DNA of 64,000 nucleotides from Exophiala sp. HKRS030 (lineage: Eukaryota; Ascomycota; Eurotiomycetes; Chaetothyriales; Herpotrichiellaceae), in assembly GCA_023897205.1 (NCBI GenBank), contig JAHWDD010000010.1:1798001-1862000 (forward strand), given 5' to 3'. Both the position numbers and the translations under genes were made by a program. The notes under the pieces were generated by a model. The model saw only the letters and a list, made by a program, of their open reading frames with translations, did no database searches and was not told the origin of the DNA. Each line of letters starts with the position of its first letter. Position 1 is the stretch's first letter. This document shows positions 48,907-60,254 of the stretch, piece after piece.

Positions 48907-49500
48907 TTTTGATAGGGTCAGGATACGATGTGCTTGAGAATGATGAGGAAGGACTGTTGCAAGCGCGCGTCTTGGATTTGAGACTTCAGGCTGAGGCTGA
49001 TGCCTGCGGTGTCGCGGGGTCGCCGAGTCGCGGGGTCGCGGGATCCTCTTGTAACCAGGTGGTCGGGCTGTCAAAGGGTCATCTAAGCCATCTCCTATCC
49101 ACAGTCACAGTAAAATCTAATGTCCTCAGGTTTCTGCTTCTACAGACAAAGCCTTGAGAGCAATCTAAAACGATATCTTGAATCAATAGGTAGCGTCTGG
49201 TCCCGAGACCTCAAGACGTTGGTCAACTAGCTTTGGACGATGGAGTCAAGGTTCTGGAATTGTCTTAATGGAGGGCCGGGGCCCGCTTCATTGATAGACT
49301 TTAGCTGTATTGAGTCTGACGCAATGCAACACTAACTTACTTGGTGGTTGCCAGATCCGACGCCGATCTATCGCCAACATGCTCGTTTCCACCAACATAA
49401 CGGAGAGTTCAAACCGTAAATGCCATCTGCCAGGAATAGTCCACAACCACACGCCGAAGACTTGGAAGAGAAGTCCCATAAGCCCGACGAAGTACAAACC
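48907..49500. other. Divergent intergenic region
   Basis: Between the membrane-protein start and the isomerase-like start. Contains a direct repeat of GTCGCGGGGTCGC at 49011-49023 and 49027-49039. Confidence 0.5.
49011..49039. repeat. 13-bp GC-rich direct repeat
   Basis: GTCGCGGGGTCGC occurs twice, separated by CGA. Located just upstream of the membrane protein gene. Confidence 0.85.
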
Positions 49501-49866
49501 ATGGCACCTCGCCCTGTGATCGAGTACTACTTCTCATTCATCTCGCTATGGTCCTATATAGGCAGCCGACGTCTGCAACAACTCACGCGTGACCATAACA
49601 CCCGCATCATATGCAAACCCGTTGACATATTATGCATCTTCTCCATCTCCGGTGGCCTACCTTTCAAGCAGCGCTCCCCCAGTGGCAGGCATACCGTCTG
49701 GTCGAGATGGAGCGCTGGGCCAAGCTCCGCAACCTGCTGATCGTGCAGCATCCGAAGTTCTACCCGACGGATCCGTCTCCGGCGCATCGGGTGCTGCTGG
49801 CGGCGATCGGGGATTTTGGCCATGATGACGAACATGTGCATGAATTTGCGAGGATTATATGGTCAG
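49501..49866 (+). pseudogene. 2-hydroxychromene-2-carboxylate isomerase-like (DsbA/GST-kappa fold), truncated
   Basis: Starts MAPRPVIEYYFSFISLWSYI, the thioredoxin-fold start with the active-site Ser/Tyr region of glutathione-dependent HCCA isomerases. It continues KPVDILCIFSISGGLPFKQR and, after one missing base in the C run 49676-49680, QAYRLVEMERWAKLRNL, HPKFYPTDPSPAHR and HEFARIIW. At about 49860 similarity stops in mid-domain and the DNA turns abruptly AT-rich; the last 60-90 residues of the family are absent and no continuation is found. So it is a 3'-truncated gene next to a repeat. Members act in aromatic ring-cleavage routes (naphthalene and related). Whether it ever belonged to the BVMO cluster 10 kb away is unknown. 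Confidence 0.75.
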
Positions 49867-50985
49867 GACTCTTCCTACATCTATATGGGATAATCGAAGC
49901 CTTTTGATTAAGCGTATATACGTTACACGTAAACGAATTTTCTTATCTTACAGCAGCTTCTTAGTCTCGTTCTATACAAATAACTTCTTGCTTATCTACT
50001 TAATCTCGACTCTGAGCTGTTGCTGAGCTATGTTTGCAGTGCGAACCTCTTCCTCTCTATTAGCGACTACTTATATTAGAGACTTAGTCTTATCCTCGAG
50101 TCGAGCGATATATAACCTCAGACCCTTAATTAAGATTATTCGATCCGTGCCCTAGTTCTTTCATTAGTCTAGAACTAGTGTACTTTAGCCAGAGACTACT
50201 TAACCATAGGACATACCTTAGTATTTACAGGAAATGGGGTTTACCTCTCATTAAACTTAGCTACAGCTTTAAATGAGATCACTACCTCGCGGCAGAGCTA
50301 CACGTAGGCTCTAACGGAGTATTTGCTTAACTACTTCTTGAAGAGGTACTCTCTATCACTAGCCCACGTCCATATATACGGGTCCTCGTTATCGGGTATC
50401 AACCTAACATTAGACGGATCTACTACGGTGCCCAGCTTATGGTCTACATTTCTACCAGTAAGCTCCAACGATTCATATATAACAAATTACTCTTTTTTAC
50501 ATACTTATAAAATCCGCTACAGAAAGTCTACATCGCTTCCGCCATTCTACTCGTTATTAGTTTCTTGTGAGTTTTTCATTTTGCTTTCATGTTTCAGCAG
50601 CCGACATACCGGACTGGCCTATAACGAGTTACATAGTTTGCAGGAAAGAGCGAGACCAGAGAAGTGCTATATATATATCATCCAAGTAGCATATGAACGT
50701 AACTAAGAAACCGAAGCAATTTCGAGCAAGTATATTGCAGCTGTTAATAAGCTCGTATATAGGGCCGCGTTGTATCGCCTGGCTTGCTCTAACATAGAGG
50801 TTCGGTACGTGGCATAAGCTGTGATTACCACCCAGGCCTACGCCTCAAACGCTATAACGGCCCACTCTCATAGGAGCAGACTCTAATTAATAGCATACGG
50901 TATGGTTAGTTCCGAGATATTAAGCGGCAATGAAAGGATGCCTAAGTTGTGCTAAATTTCTGCTTGTAGCGGTACCTACGCTACT
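49867..50985. mobile_element. AT-rich, RIP-like transposon remnant
   Basis: About 1.1 kb with a sharp rise in TA dinucleotides and AT content compared with flanks. On the minus strand, 50132 down to 49926, a coiled-coil-like coding sequence can be read (IARLEDKTKSL, REEEVRTANIAQQQLRVEIK, ISKKLF, DKKIRLR) interrupted by several TAA/TAG codons at positions where Gln would fit. CAA/CAG to TAA/TAG is the expected effect of repeat-induced point mutation. The coil plus basic tail recalls the C-termini of fungal pogo/Fot1-like transposases, but the family is not proven. No long terminal or inverted repeats were identified. Confidence 0.5.
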
Positions 50986-52410
50986 GGATGTCTCACTGGT
51001 GCCCGGTGCTTATGCTCACAATAGTGCTGGAGGACTTACTTGAATCGCTCTTGCTGGTGCTAGTTTTGATAGTAGAGCTGCTGCTTATTACGCTTGTAGT
51101 TATAGTGGCAATTGTACTCTTTGTAGTGCCGGTGGCCACAGAGCTCGTGGGAGAAATGCTAGACGACTGTGTCCAGTCTATCCATGCTTTCGGAGTAGAT
51201 CCTGAAGATGCCATGTGGTGGCCTTCACCGTCGCCAATGGGAGGAAGATGGCGTCGCTGTCATGTGTCTGGTTCCTAAGCCCATTCGACTACCGGACTTG
51301 TCCCTTGCAAATGCAGGCTTCCTGGTCAAAGTCTATGAGCCATCAGAACCAAGTACTTCACCTGAAGACGGTTCGGATGATTAGTCCATACAAGTTCCAC
51401 TACTTAGGCTTCAGAGATATGTAACACGGGACAATCTTTGAATGCCGAGAATCAGTCGAATTGCAATGTCAATGAGCCCAAGGGGCATACTTATTATGAC
51501 TTGCTCAACATCTTGTGCATGGGAATTCTGACCCGGCCAGCGGAGTGAGAATAGATTGTTGGTAAGATTGTTACTTGAATCAGCAACAGCTGATTACGAC
51601 AGGTCTCATTTGTCCTTCGGTAGAGTTCGAGACGATGAGATGTTCTTCCTCTAAGAAATTGAGATCCTCGTATCTGAGTTTCCTATTATGCCAGCCAGCC
51701 GAATTGAATGACATGCATGAGGCAGAGAATCCTCCATGCAGCTTCCCGTCTGCCAGCCATCGACAATTCCAAGCCAATTTTGTATGCCCAAGTTGGACAC
51801 AGACACAAAAGGTGGGCCGTAAGACGGTGGAACGCTGCGAAGTTCTACAACGCGTACATTTCTGCCTCAGTTGTTTCCTCTTCCTCAGCTGTTGCGATGG
51901 TGAGTTTTCTAGTTTGCGTCACTCCAACTCGAGCGTGAGCTGCAACAACAGCGTATCTTGTACATGACTTAACTTTTCGTCCTATGTTCTTCAATGGCTT
52001 TGGTTCTTTCTGTCACGAAGACTACTAGCTTCTCATCTATTTTGCTCTCTGTGTATCTTTATCCCTCTGGGAAGTGCCAAAGACCTCCTGAGACTCCGCT
52101 CAAGAGAATTATTGAGACAACTTTTCTCACAAGACGTTCTACAGACAGTCATACAAAAGCAGACACAAGTCGCAGCTTTACATGGCCGCACAAACAGTTC
52201 GCCTCGTCTATGGAACTATCATCACTGTCCTTCGAAACCCAGAACCGTGCACTTGTCCCACGAGATACGCATACATTCATCCCCGCCTAACCACCTCCTT
52301 AGCTTTCCACCTACCGAGCTACATTTCTATACACATGTGACCCTATCCAAGTTCCCCAGCCTTGGCTCTTCTCTCATCACTAACCCCAGCCGACTGCGCC
52401 ATCGTCAACA
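50986..52410. other. Gene-poor region with Ser/Thr-rich tract
   Basis: At 50993-51214 the minus strand codes a Ser/Thr/Ile-rich run (TTKSTIATITTSVISSSS) like the linker of a cell-wall protein, without start or domain. The rest shows no gene. Confidence 0.35.
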
Positions 52411-52500
52411 ATGCTTACCCTCGGCGAAATCGTTGCAATCGTCGTGATAGTTGTTGGACTAGTGATATTTACCGCGATATTCTATATATGCATCCCATAA
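52411..52500 (+). CDS. Possible 29-aa single-transmembrane micro-ORF
   Basis: ATG at 52411 followed by 29 codons and TAA. The sequence MLTLGEIVAIVVIVVGLVIF plus TAIFYICIP is almost entirely one hydrophobic helix. It may be a genuine small membrane peptide, or the first exon of a longer gene whose next exon I cannot define; similar starts occur in fungal multi-pass proteins. No other evidence. Confidence 0.25.
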   Translation: MLTLGEIVAIVVIVVGLVIFTAIFYICIP

Positions 52501-52959
52501 ACGTCAACAGCAACAAGATAACCCGAGAATATCAAGAATTCCGCACCGACGTTAACAGCAGCACTCTAGCGTCGAGCAGGAGAAAGCATTTACGAAACAG
52601 ATCAGATAAGGTCATAATATCATCAGCAGGCATAAATAGCAACTGGGAAAAGAGGAAGGGTGGACGTCACCATCTGAATAGAAAGGACCAGGCGAGTGGC
52701 GAGTTTCATCCCTCTGGCACCAATACTGGCTACAGCAACGCGAGCATCACCGTCATATCACGAATATCTAGTCGACCGGATCGGCTTTCGTCACTTGGGC
52801 AGAACAAAAACATCCCTGCACAGCAGCTACTTACAGCAGCACACGCCGCCGCGTCGTCTTTCTACCTCTAGCAAGCAGGTATGGTTGACGACACGGTCTA
52901 GACAAGACAGCTCTTGAACGAACGTGACGAGTCCATAAACACAACGACCAGCATTATAC

Positions 52960-53045
52960 GGCCATTAGCAGGACCAGCACCAGTACCGGCAACACCAAAA
53001 CCAGCAGCAGCAGTAGTAGCAGCGGCAGCTCAACTCCGACAGCGA
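52960..53045. repeat. CAG/CAGT-rich low-complexity tract
   Basis: Simple-sequence run of CAG-, AGT- and ACC-type triplets (for example AGCAGCAGCAGTAGTAGCAG). No coding assignment. Confidence 0.7.
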
Positions 53046-53352
53046 GCAGCCTCTTAGCCTCCGACACAGCCAACAAGCATTCGCGAACCAGAGAGCAGGG
53101 TGTGTAGAGAAGGTTCCTCCCCCTATCTGCCCGAGCATAATTCACAAGCAGCCAGCAAGCAGCAAGCAGAGTCCAGACCACGAAAGAAGCCCACCGGAAA
53201 AGCTCTACTCATACCCCTATCCTATCCATATCCATACCAATACCCCTTTTGGACAACCAATATTTTCCCAGCCAGAGCTACTGGGGCACCACTTTCCAAA
53301 ATCCCCTCCCACATCTCCCTTCCCTTCCCATCTGTTCACCCGCCCGTCTACG

Positions 53353-54069
53353 ATGTCGCCCAGCAGCAACAAAACCATCTTCATCATCCTGGTGTCCCTC
53401 ACGGTGGGCACCATCCTCCTAAGCTTGGCCGCGCGTGCTGGCCTGCGGTGCCTCAGGGACTGCGTACAGGACGAATCGCACGATGTCGGCGTTTACGTCC
53501 GTGGCGCAAACACCCGACGAAGTGCCCTTAGCCGTAGCCGTGCTCGTAGCCGTGCACTCAGAAGGTGGAGGTGGGGAGCTATGTCGGTATCTTCGTCTTC
53601 TTCGTCGTCGTCTTCCGGACCGCCAGCGGGACGAGGGCAGGACGAAGGCGTGGTGGATGTCGAGTTCCATGCTGGTCGTGATGGTAGTGGTGGTGGTGGT
53701 GCTGATGCCGAGGGTGAGCATCAGGCGGAAGATGGCGTGTATCCTGCAGGCCATCATGGTCGCGGTGGCCGTGGCGGTAGGGACGAGGAACGGGACCGGT
53801 ATGGGCGGATGCCTGGAGGCTTTGGGTGGTCGGAGAGACGTTCGGATCCGGATCGGTGGGCGAGGAGATACGGTGCTCGTCAGCATGGGCATGGGCATCG
53901 ACATGGACATCGGCACGGAAATCAAAATCGACATCAACGTCATCATCTACATGGACACAACTATGGACGTGGACAGATGCACAGGGCGGCGCTTTCTCCT
54001 GCTGGTGGTGGAGGGCGGACAGGGGTGGGCAGACATGCGCGTGCAGACGATGAGGAAGAGGTTGAATAG
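53353..54069 (+). CDS. Hypothetical membrane-anchored low-complexity protein
   Basis: ATG 53353 opens 238 codons. Residues 8-28 (TIFIILVSLTVGTILLSLAA) form one hydrophobic helix followed by RAGLRCLRDC, which looks like a real membrane anchor. The remainder is Ser-, Gly-, Asp- and then His/Gly/Arg-rich low complexity (GHGHRHGHRHGNQNRHQ) caused by triplet repeats at 53590-53720 and 53880-53960. All three plus frames and one minus frame are open through this GC-rich tract, so only the first 50 residues carry coding evidence; the rest may belong to another frame or be unspliced. No family recognised. Confidence 0.35.
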   Translation: MSPSSNKTIFIILVSLTVGTILLSLAARAGLRCLRDCVQDESHDVGVYVRGANTRRSALSRSRARSRALRRWRWGAMSVSSSSSSSSSGPPAGRGQDEGVVDVEFHAGRDGSGGGGADAEGEHQAEDGVYPAGHHGRGGRGGRDEERDRYGRMPGGFGWSERRSDPDRWARRYGARQHGHGHRHGHRHGNQNRHQRHHLHGHNYGRGQMHRAALSPAGGGGRTGVGRHARADDEEEVE

Positions 54070-54638
54070 ATTCCTTGAATAATGAAAGGGAGGGTTTGGG
54101 TCAGTAGCGAGAGTCGAGGTTCACAAACACCGGACAAAATACAGAGAGCCATGAGGTATTGCGCTAAGCAGAGCTCAAGGAGAATCGTAATCATCATATA
54201 ATCATTGACTCAATATGGCTCGACCGTGTCCATTTATGTAGAAATCTATTCCCCATTCTTACTGTGAGGGGCACCCTACCTCCCTGAAACGCGATGCCAT
54301 TCATCAAGGTCGACCAAGGAACAGAAGATAGCAGGACTACAAGTCCTACTATCGAAAGCATCATCACATGACGCTACACTCCCGGTCAGGCTTCTGATTA
54401 TCTCCCCTGACTTTACTCCTCGAAAGGCGTCCACGACTCTTTTCCCTTTTGTGTGATTTCTGTGGTTCCGCTGATCCATGTTGGTTGGTGCTGTTGTTGG
54501 CACCACCAAAAGCTAGAGTACTGTTAGTTCGGGAACTTCCTCCATCTCCGATTTCTTTGACATGAACTTCTGCTGTCGGAGCCAGATCGGCAGGTAAAAC
54601 TTCGCGACTTCTTCTGGTCAGCTTTGACAGCCTCCGTC

Positions 54639-56988
54639 CTAGCCCACTTTCGCCTGATTTACTTTGAGACCGAGAGACCCCTGAGCTGATGGCGAACTTG
54701 ATCTCCCTGCTTCTCCTCTTCCAGGAACAGACAGCTTCTCGGTCGAATAATCCGGAGGCAAATCCGAGAAAGAAACTACACTCGTTCGTCGTTCTCCAGT
54801 AGGTGATCGACCCCTTGGATTTTCAAGTCTTGGAATTTCCAGACTTTGCCGAGCGGTCCGAGGTTTGTTGTCGTCCGAGGGATTTGTGAGGGTTGATGTC
54901 GTCGAGAGCTCGCTCATGGAAAAGTTTCGGTCAGTTGTCAAAGCCAAGGTGGCTTCTCCTGAGGCAACGTTCCCTGGATCACCTTCTACAGGCATGATCT
55001 GGTAGAATAGTAGATAGGGAGTTTCCTCCTTCAAGGCTTTCTCAATGTCGACAAGTGTGATACGGTGGGGTGCAAGATCGTCAAACCTCATCCAGGTGTT
55101 ACTGTTGGTTGATACTAGATTGCCATCAGAGGTCGAAGGTGGCGCCGTACCTCTGACAAGAGCGATATAGTGACCAGAATCCACAGAGTTACCTCTATGA
55201 CAGACCACAGACTGTAATGACAGCTTGAAGTTGCCATGAAGAGCGCCAACTTCTTCCACCTGATCATCTTGAATAAAATGAGGGACTCCGATCTCAGTTG
55301 GGATATCTATTTGGGTATCCAGTCGGATAGCTTGTCCTGCTGGTGTGAAGGAGTATCTTTTCAAACAAAGACCTAAGATTGGGCGTTTGGTTGAGAAGTG
55401 GGCAGCCACTTGTGCATCGTTTGTGGGTGCATTGTCTGTGTACCAAGCTATGGAGAGTTAGAACGAAATATCCACGGGGTAAGAAACTTACGAATCAAGC
55501 TGAAAAATTGCCAAGCGGGCATCATTACTTCTTTGCGAACACTACCCGCCCTTGGTCGACCATTGGATCCTTTGGAGTCCACTGTAGCAAGTGAAGTGAA
55601 GCCGCTTTCATTTCGCGGAGGTACATAGCGTTCCTGAATGATGCTAGGTGCGCGGTGCCTGTTCGAAGGCCGGATAGGAGACGTATAGCTAGGGGAAGAT
55701 GATATGGGCGTGATTGGTGATGAGTCTGATTCCAGCTCGACGGTTTCGACATGGATTGCGTTGGCCTTTCTGATAGAATTGAGTGTAGATCGTCGTTCCA
55801 TATATCTTCGAACCTCGATTCGATTATTAAAATAATCCTCTAGACACTCTTCAAGAGTGATTTCATTTCTACTTTGAGCCCAATCTTGAGGTATGGCAAC
55901 CTCCAACAATCTCTCGTTGATGAATTTGTGGTCGTCTGTGGCGTCTTCGGTACCTGTATGGTAGATGTCCATTTTGAGGGTCAGCAAAGGAAGTTCCAGC
56001 TTTCCAGTGATGAAGGTGAAGGCTTCGGAAGCGTCTTGTTGATGCAATTCGCCTGCCTCCTTCCAACCGCATTCAGCGATGACACCCTGCAAGACCTGGG
56101 TGATGTCAGTGGTGATCAATTTTCCGGATCGCAACAAGTTGACCCAAAGTCGAAGCATAAATGCGAGCTTGTTCCGTGAGACGTCAGGAAAAGAATTGTA
56201 AAGCATTGCCTCAAAACTGTCAAGTCTCGAAAACATGGAAAACAAAGTTGCATCGAGGAAGCAGGTAACTCCTTGTCTGTTTTGTGCACCGAGGAGTTTG
56301 GTTCTGGGATCATAGCCTGTGACTAATCCTTCAGAGGCGTCCGACATGGCGATAAGGAGAGTGTAGGCGGCATCGACGTCACCACTCGCGGATATGGAAC
56401 GAAGAGCCCAGAGGATTTGGGCATCGCGAATATCTACACCTTTGGAGTTGAGTAGGCGTTGTCGGAGGACTTTGACCTGCAGGGGTCGCGTTACTAAAGG
56501 CTTTCAACTAAGTAATGTGGCATAAGATTACCTTGTGGTCTTCGGAATGAGAAGATGGAGGACCACGAGCATCGAACAAGCCGAAGAAATGAGCGGCAGA
56601 ATCAGGATCGAGGAGTTTGGCATCGGTTTCGAGACTTGACTGTGAGGAATTCCGAGTCAGTACACTGACAAAGACATTGAAGACGAGATCGAAGAAGGAG
56701 TAAAGGAAGTACTGAAGAGTCATGGCGACGTCGAGCTGGGGAGCAGAGACCGAGACAGAGGCGTGGGATTTTGGACATGACTTGTGGTAGCCTCATAGGA
56801 GCCTGCGATGTTTGAGTTGAAGGATGAAGAGAAAGACTCACAGTCGAAGTTTCTGCCTTCTTTCCCGAATTGTGCAAGTGATGATGATGTTGATGTTGAT
56901 GAGGTTGGGAAGGAGCAGAGCCATGTGCGTCTCCTTCTCGATTGCGCTTTCCCTCTCGTTTGGAGAGGAATCTGTTGATGCCACTCAT
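54639..56988 (-). CDS. Ubiquitin carboxyl-terminal hydrolase (USP/UCH family)
   Basis: Cysteine protease that removes ubiquitin. Exons: complement of 54639-55447, 55492-56476, 56532-56735 and 56842-56988 (introns 44, 55 and 106 bp), 714 aa. An N-terminal His-rich stretch (HQHQHHHHLHN) precedes a helical region. The Cys box NRQGVTCFLDATLFSMF has the nucleophile at about residue 189, then QQDASEAFTFI. After the third intron comes LIPWYTDNAPTNDAQVAAHFS and GLCLKRYSF. The His box is SVDSGHYIALVRG (His about 538) and WMRFDDLAPHRI follows, so the catalytic set is complete. The C-terminus is Ser-rich. It stops at 54639, but another frame continues sensibly (GLGRRLSKLTRRSREVL) to a TGA at 54363, reachable if one base is missing in the A run around 54663-54665 (T on the plus strand). 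Housekeeping gene, not part of the cluster. Confidence 0.88.
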
Positions 56989-59681
56989 CGTAAATGATCA
57001 AACAAACAATCACGTATTGACTTGTTGATCTACTATATCCCAAGGCATCGACGGTCAAATGTTGAACAATGGGGAAGGCTACATTTATATCGACCCGAAG
57101 TCCAAAGACTGAAGCCTGGTAGTTGACGCGTCTTGATTTGGTCTGATGACGCGAGTCGTCATTGCTAGGTTATTGATCCAAGAATTTTGTGACGAGGTTA
57201 TAGAATGCAGAATGTTCTGAATAGCATGTCGGTGATCGGAAACAGATCAAGTCAGATGTCTCAAGTCATATATGTCTTGTTAGATGAAAGCAATCCTAGT
57301 CATGATACTACTACGAGGGGCCATGAGGGGCCAGATCTTCAATTCTCAGCTCAGCAAAAAGGCAAGAATTTTGCCCCGCGCAAGGCCGAGGGGCCAAACC
57401 CCAAAAACCCAAAGCCCAAAAGCCCGAGGTGCCCTAAAGCCCGCTTCTTCCTAATTGGCTAAAATGTCCCTCCAAAGTAGATGGATTTTGCACATCAGGA
57501 GTGCCATTTGCTACCAATAAGAACAAAGACTTATGTACTCCAGCCACCGGTTCATCAGCAAGTCATTGCCTGAACAGCAGCTTCCTACCACAAACTCCGT
57601 GGACAGCACCGGTGGCGATGCTTCGGAGCCCTCCCCAGCTTCACGACACTTTTTTCCGATTGGCTGGTGACGAACGTTCTATGCCAAGACTGACCAATCT
57701 GTCACGCCAAGAGTTTTCCTCGAAGCTCACCTGTAATCAAGCTTGGCGGGGAAATGTGTTTACGTGCGACTTCTATAAGAGATGTCGTACACGTGATCAC
57801 CAATACCATTGCCCTTAACTTCCCATCTCGACCGTTGTGGGTAGGCTGCATGGTATGAATGAACATAGACCCATTAGCTACCTACGTATGTTTTACATCG
57901 GCTGGGCCCTAGAGTCGGTTGAAGACCGTGCAGGCGCGCAGTAAGAACACAGTACCCAAGTTTGATTCATGTCATCCCAACTTGTCGCAGCATGCTTGAC
58001 GAAGGGAACATGAGAGACGGGATCAGCACATCTAAGAATAGACAACCTTCAGTCTTGGAACTCATAGCTGGCATGCCAGAGTTGTCGGGCTGCGGCGACT
58101 GTGGCTGCGATGGTGGTACGCCTTAGGGCGGGCGCCGTTGCATCATTGCGCCAGAAGGGATGGGCTTGAGGACAACATGTAACATTCTGTCGGATGTTGA
58201 GCATACGATTGATCGTGCCAAGGAGCTGAGATGCTTGAAGACGACGACAACGTTCCCGCCACCGAATATTGTTCGGGTTGTAATCGCTTCAGGCTTCCTT
58301 TTTATCACTTTTAGTAGAAACATCATAACCTTATTATCAGAAAGTGATACTTAGACTGATTGTCACCTGGTGAACAACATCCGGCAGATCGGACCACCTT
58401 CACGTACATGATGAATCCCACGAGGACAGCCACTGACCACCGTCCAGTAGTTCAAGTAGCTCTGGGTAGACATTCACCTGTGATTCACGCAATATGGATA
58501 GATTTTGGGTTCGAGCTATTCCCTTGAACTCGTTAGCGACGACAGATAGCTGATTGAATCACCGGGTCGTGCACGGGATAGAACCAAAGGACCGGCGTCT
58601 TCTCTGACACGAGGTGTACTGTGGTGCGTGTATTTGGCTACTTGAAGCAGCCTAGTAACTTCAGCTGTAGTGCTTGCACTTCGGAGCTCGGCATTCAAAC
58701 AAGGATCGTTTTGAGGAGAGTAGATCTTGGGCCAAACAGCAAGGCCTCTCAAGTTCTAGAACTAGGTACCTTCGCTCGCCACCCTCAGCGCAAGTCCTAG
58801 AGAAAGCATTACTAGTGAAAGTGAAAAAGCTGGTTAGCCAATATACCACGGACACCATCACTATCTTACCAATAGGTTCAATAGTGGCAAAGCCTGGGCG
58901 GGTAGTCATTGAAAACCTTGAGGTGGTATGCTATGATTTAGAAGCTTGGCCAACACCTATAGTATCTTCCCTCGTATTCGAAAGTTCATAGGCAAGTGTT
59001 ATGGCCACTGGAACTGTACCGGTTGGTCGAGAACTGCCGGTGCAAGTGTCAGTGCACGACCAGTTAGCGAGGTGGCCTAGAAAGCAGAAAGGCTGTGTCC
59101 TGTGGTGGCTTCGCCCTCTACAACGGTCAGCTCGTGAAGTTTATCTCGAGGTCAGTTTTCAGTTTTAGTCCAGACCGAGAGCATGAATGGCTAGCTAATC
59201 TGGCAGGTAGCTTTTTGGAGCGTAGGATATTCCTAACTCATACTATCACAGCTTCGGCCTCGGTCGATAAGAGCGGCAACGTATCCACCCAGCCCGACAC
59301 GGGGTAAAACACCGGCAAGAACGTGCCCCTTAAAGACTAAATCGCACAGACCGAACTTCTCACCTTCTCTGCATCTGACTGGTTAACTAGTCCTTAGTAT
59401 CACTCTAATAGTATATCATGGCGTCGTTAGTAGTGAACCGACCTGTTCGCATCGTGATGGAACTATTAGATATTGACAAGAACACTTTTCAACCTCAATT
59501 CTGTTGTAGTTGAAACTACTATTTTTGTTTTGCCACTGCGTCGTGGTAAGCAATGGACAGGGCAGAAGAGATCTATAAGAATGGTCATCTAGCAACGGAC
59601 AATTTCACATCCAGCAATCAATCAGAACAGAAACCAAATCAAAGCCCTCGACTTCAACTATAATCAAACCAAGCCATAGCT
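56989..59681. other. Long intergenic region
   Basis: About 2.7 kb. A purine/C-rich low-complexity run of GGCC/AAACCC/AAAGCCC type lies at 57385-57445. A 44-codon frame at 57992-58126 ends in a compact CGDCGCDGG motif. No recognised gene. Confidence 0.4.
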
Positions 59682-60254
59682 ATGCGATCCTTCTCAGTCA
59701 TTCTCCTCTCCCTTCTGGGCACCGCAGCAACGGTAGCTGCCGAGTGTTGCTCAAGCCCTGCAGTATGCGCCGACGGAACCGTGAGCGACATATGGTCATG
59801 CTGTGCCTACGGCAGTTGCAATATATTCTGTTGTAACTGCGATGGTGGCTGTCGAGTGGCCTCAAGCAAACGATCTTGGACCGATTGGGTCCACCACAAC
59901 CATGGCCACTTTCCTGGCGTGTCTGAGGCTAGCTCCGGTTGTGGACTGACAGTCACCGACAGCCAGTGCGTGGAAGACAAAATCACTGAATTGGACACCG
60001 ACTTTGACGGCAAGGTTTCTTTGGCTGAAATCCTTGCAAACCCCGACATCGTTAGACCTGGATTATCTACTGCTGGTATCGACCCTGCCGTACTGAATGC
60101 TACCTTGACAAAGCTCTTCAACATCTACGACACAAGCGAAGATGGCTATCTAGTATTCGATGAGGCCAACACTCGCAGGCCTACCAACTCTAAAAAAAGG
60201 TCAAAAGGCCGCACAGAATGCACCGCACGATCGCATAATTGGAGAGCAGGTTGA
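59682..60254 (+). CDS. Small secreted cysteine-rich EF-hand protein
   Basis: 190 aa from ATG 59682, single exon. Residues 1-20 (MRSFSVILLSLLGTAATVAA) are a clear signal peptide with cleavage before ECC. Residues 22-57 hold ten cysteines (CC, C, CC, C, CC, C, C), so a disulfide-rich head is likely. Two EF-hand-like calcium loops follow: DTDFDGKVSLAE and DTSEDGYLVFDE, both with Asp/Gly at canonical positions. The last 30 residues are basic and less convincing, and may reflect an unrecognised intron or frame slip. Size, secretion and Cys content are those of candidate effector or surface proteins; calcium binding outside the cell is inferred. A TATA-like AGATCTATAAGAATGG lies about 110 bp upstream. 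Confidence 0.75.
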   Translation: MRSFSVILLSLLGTAATVAAECCSSPAVCADGTVSDIWSCCAYGSCNIFCCNCDGGCRVASSKRSWTDWVHHNHGHFPGVSEASSGCGLTVTDSQCVEDKITELDTDFDGKVSLAEILANPDIVRPGLSTAGIDPAVLNATLTKLFNIYDTSEDGYLVFDEANTRRPTNSKKRSKGRTECTARSHNWRAG

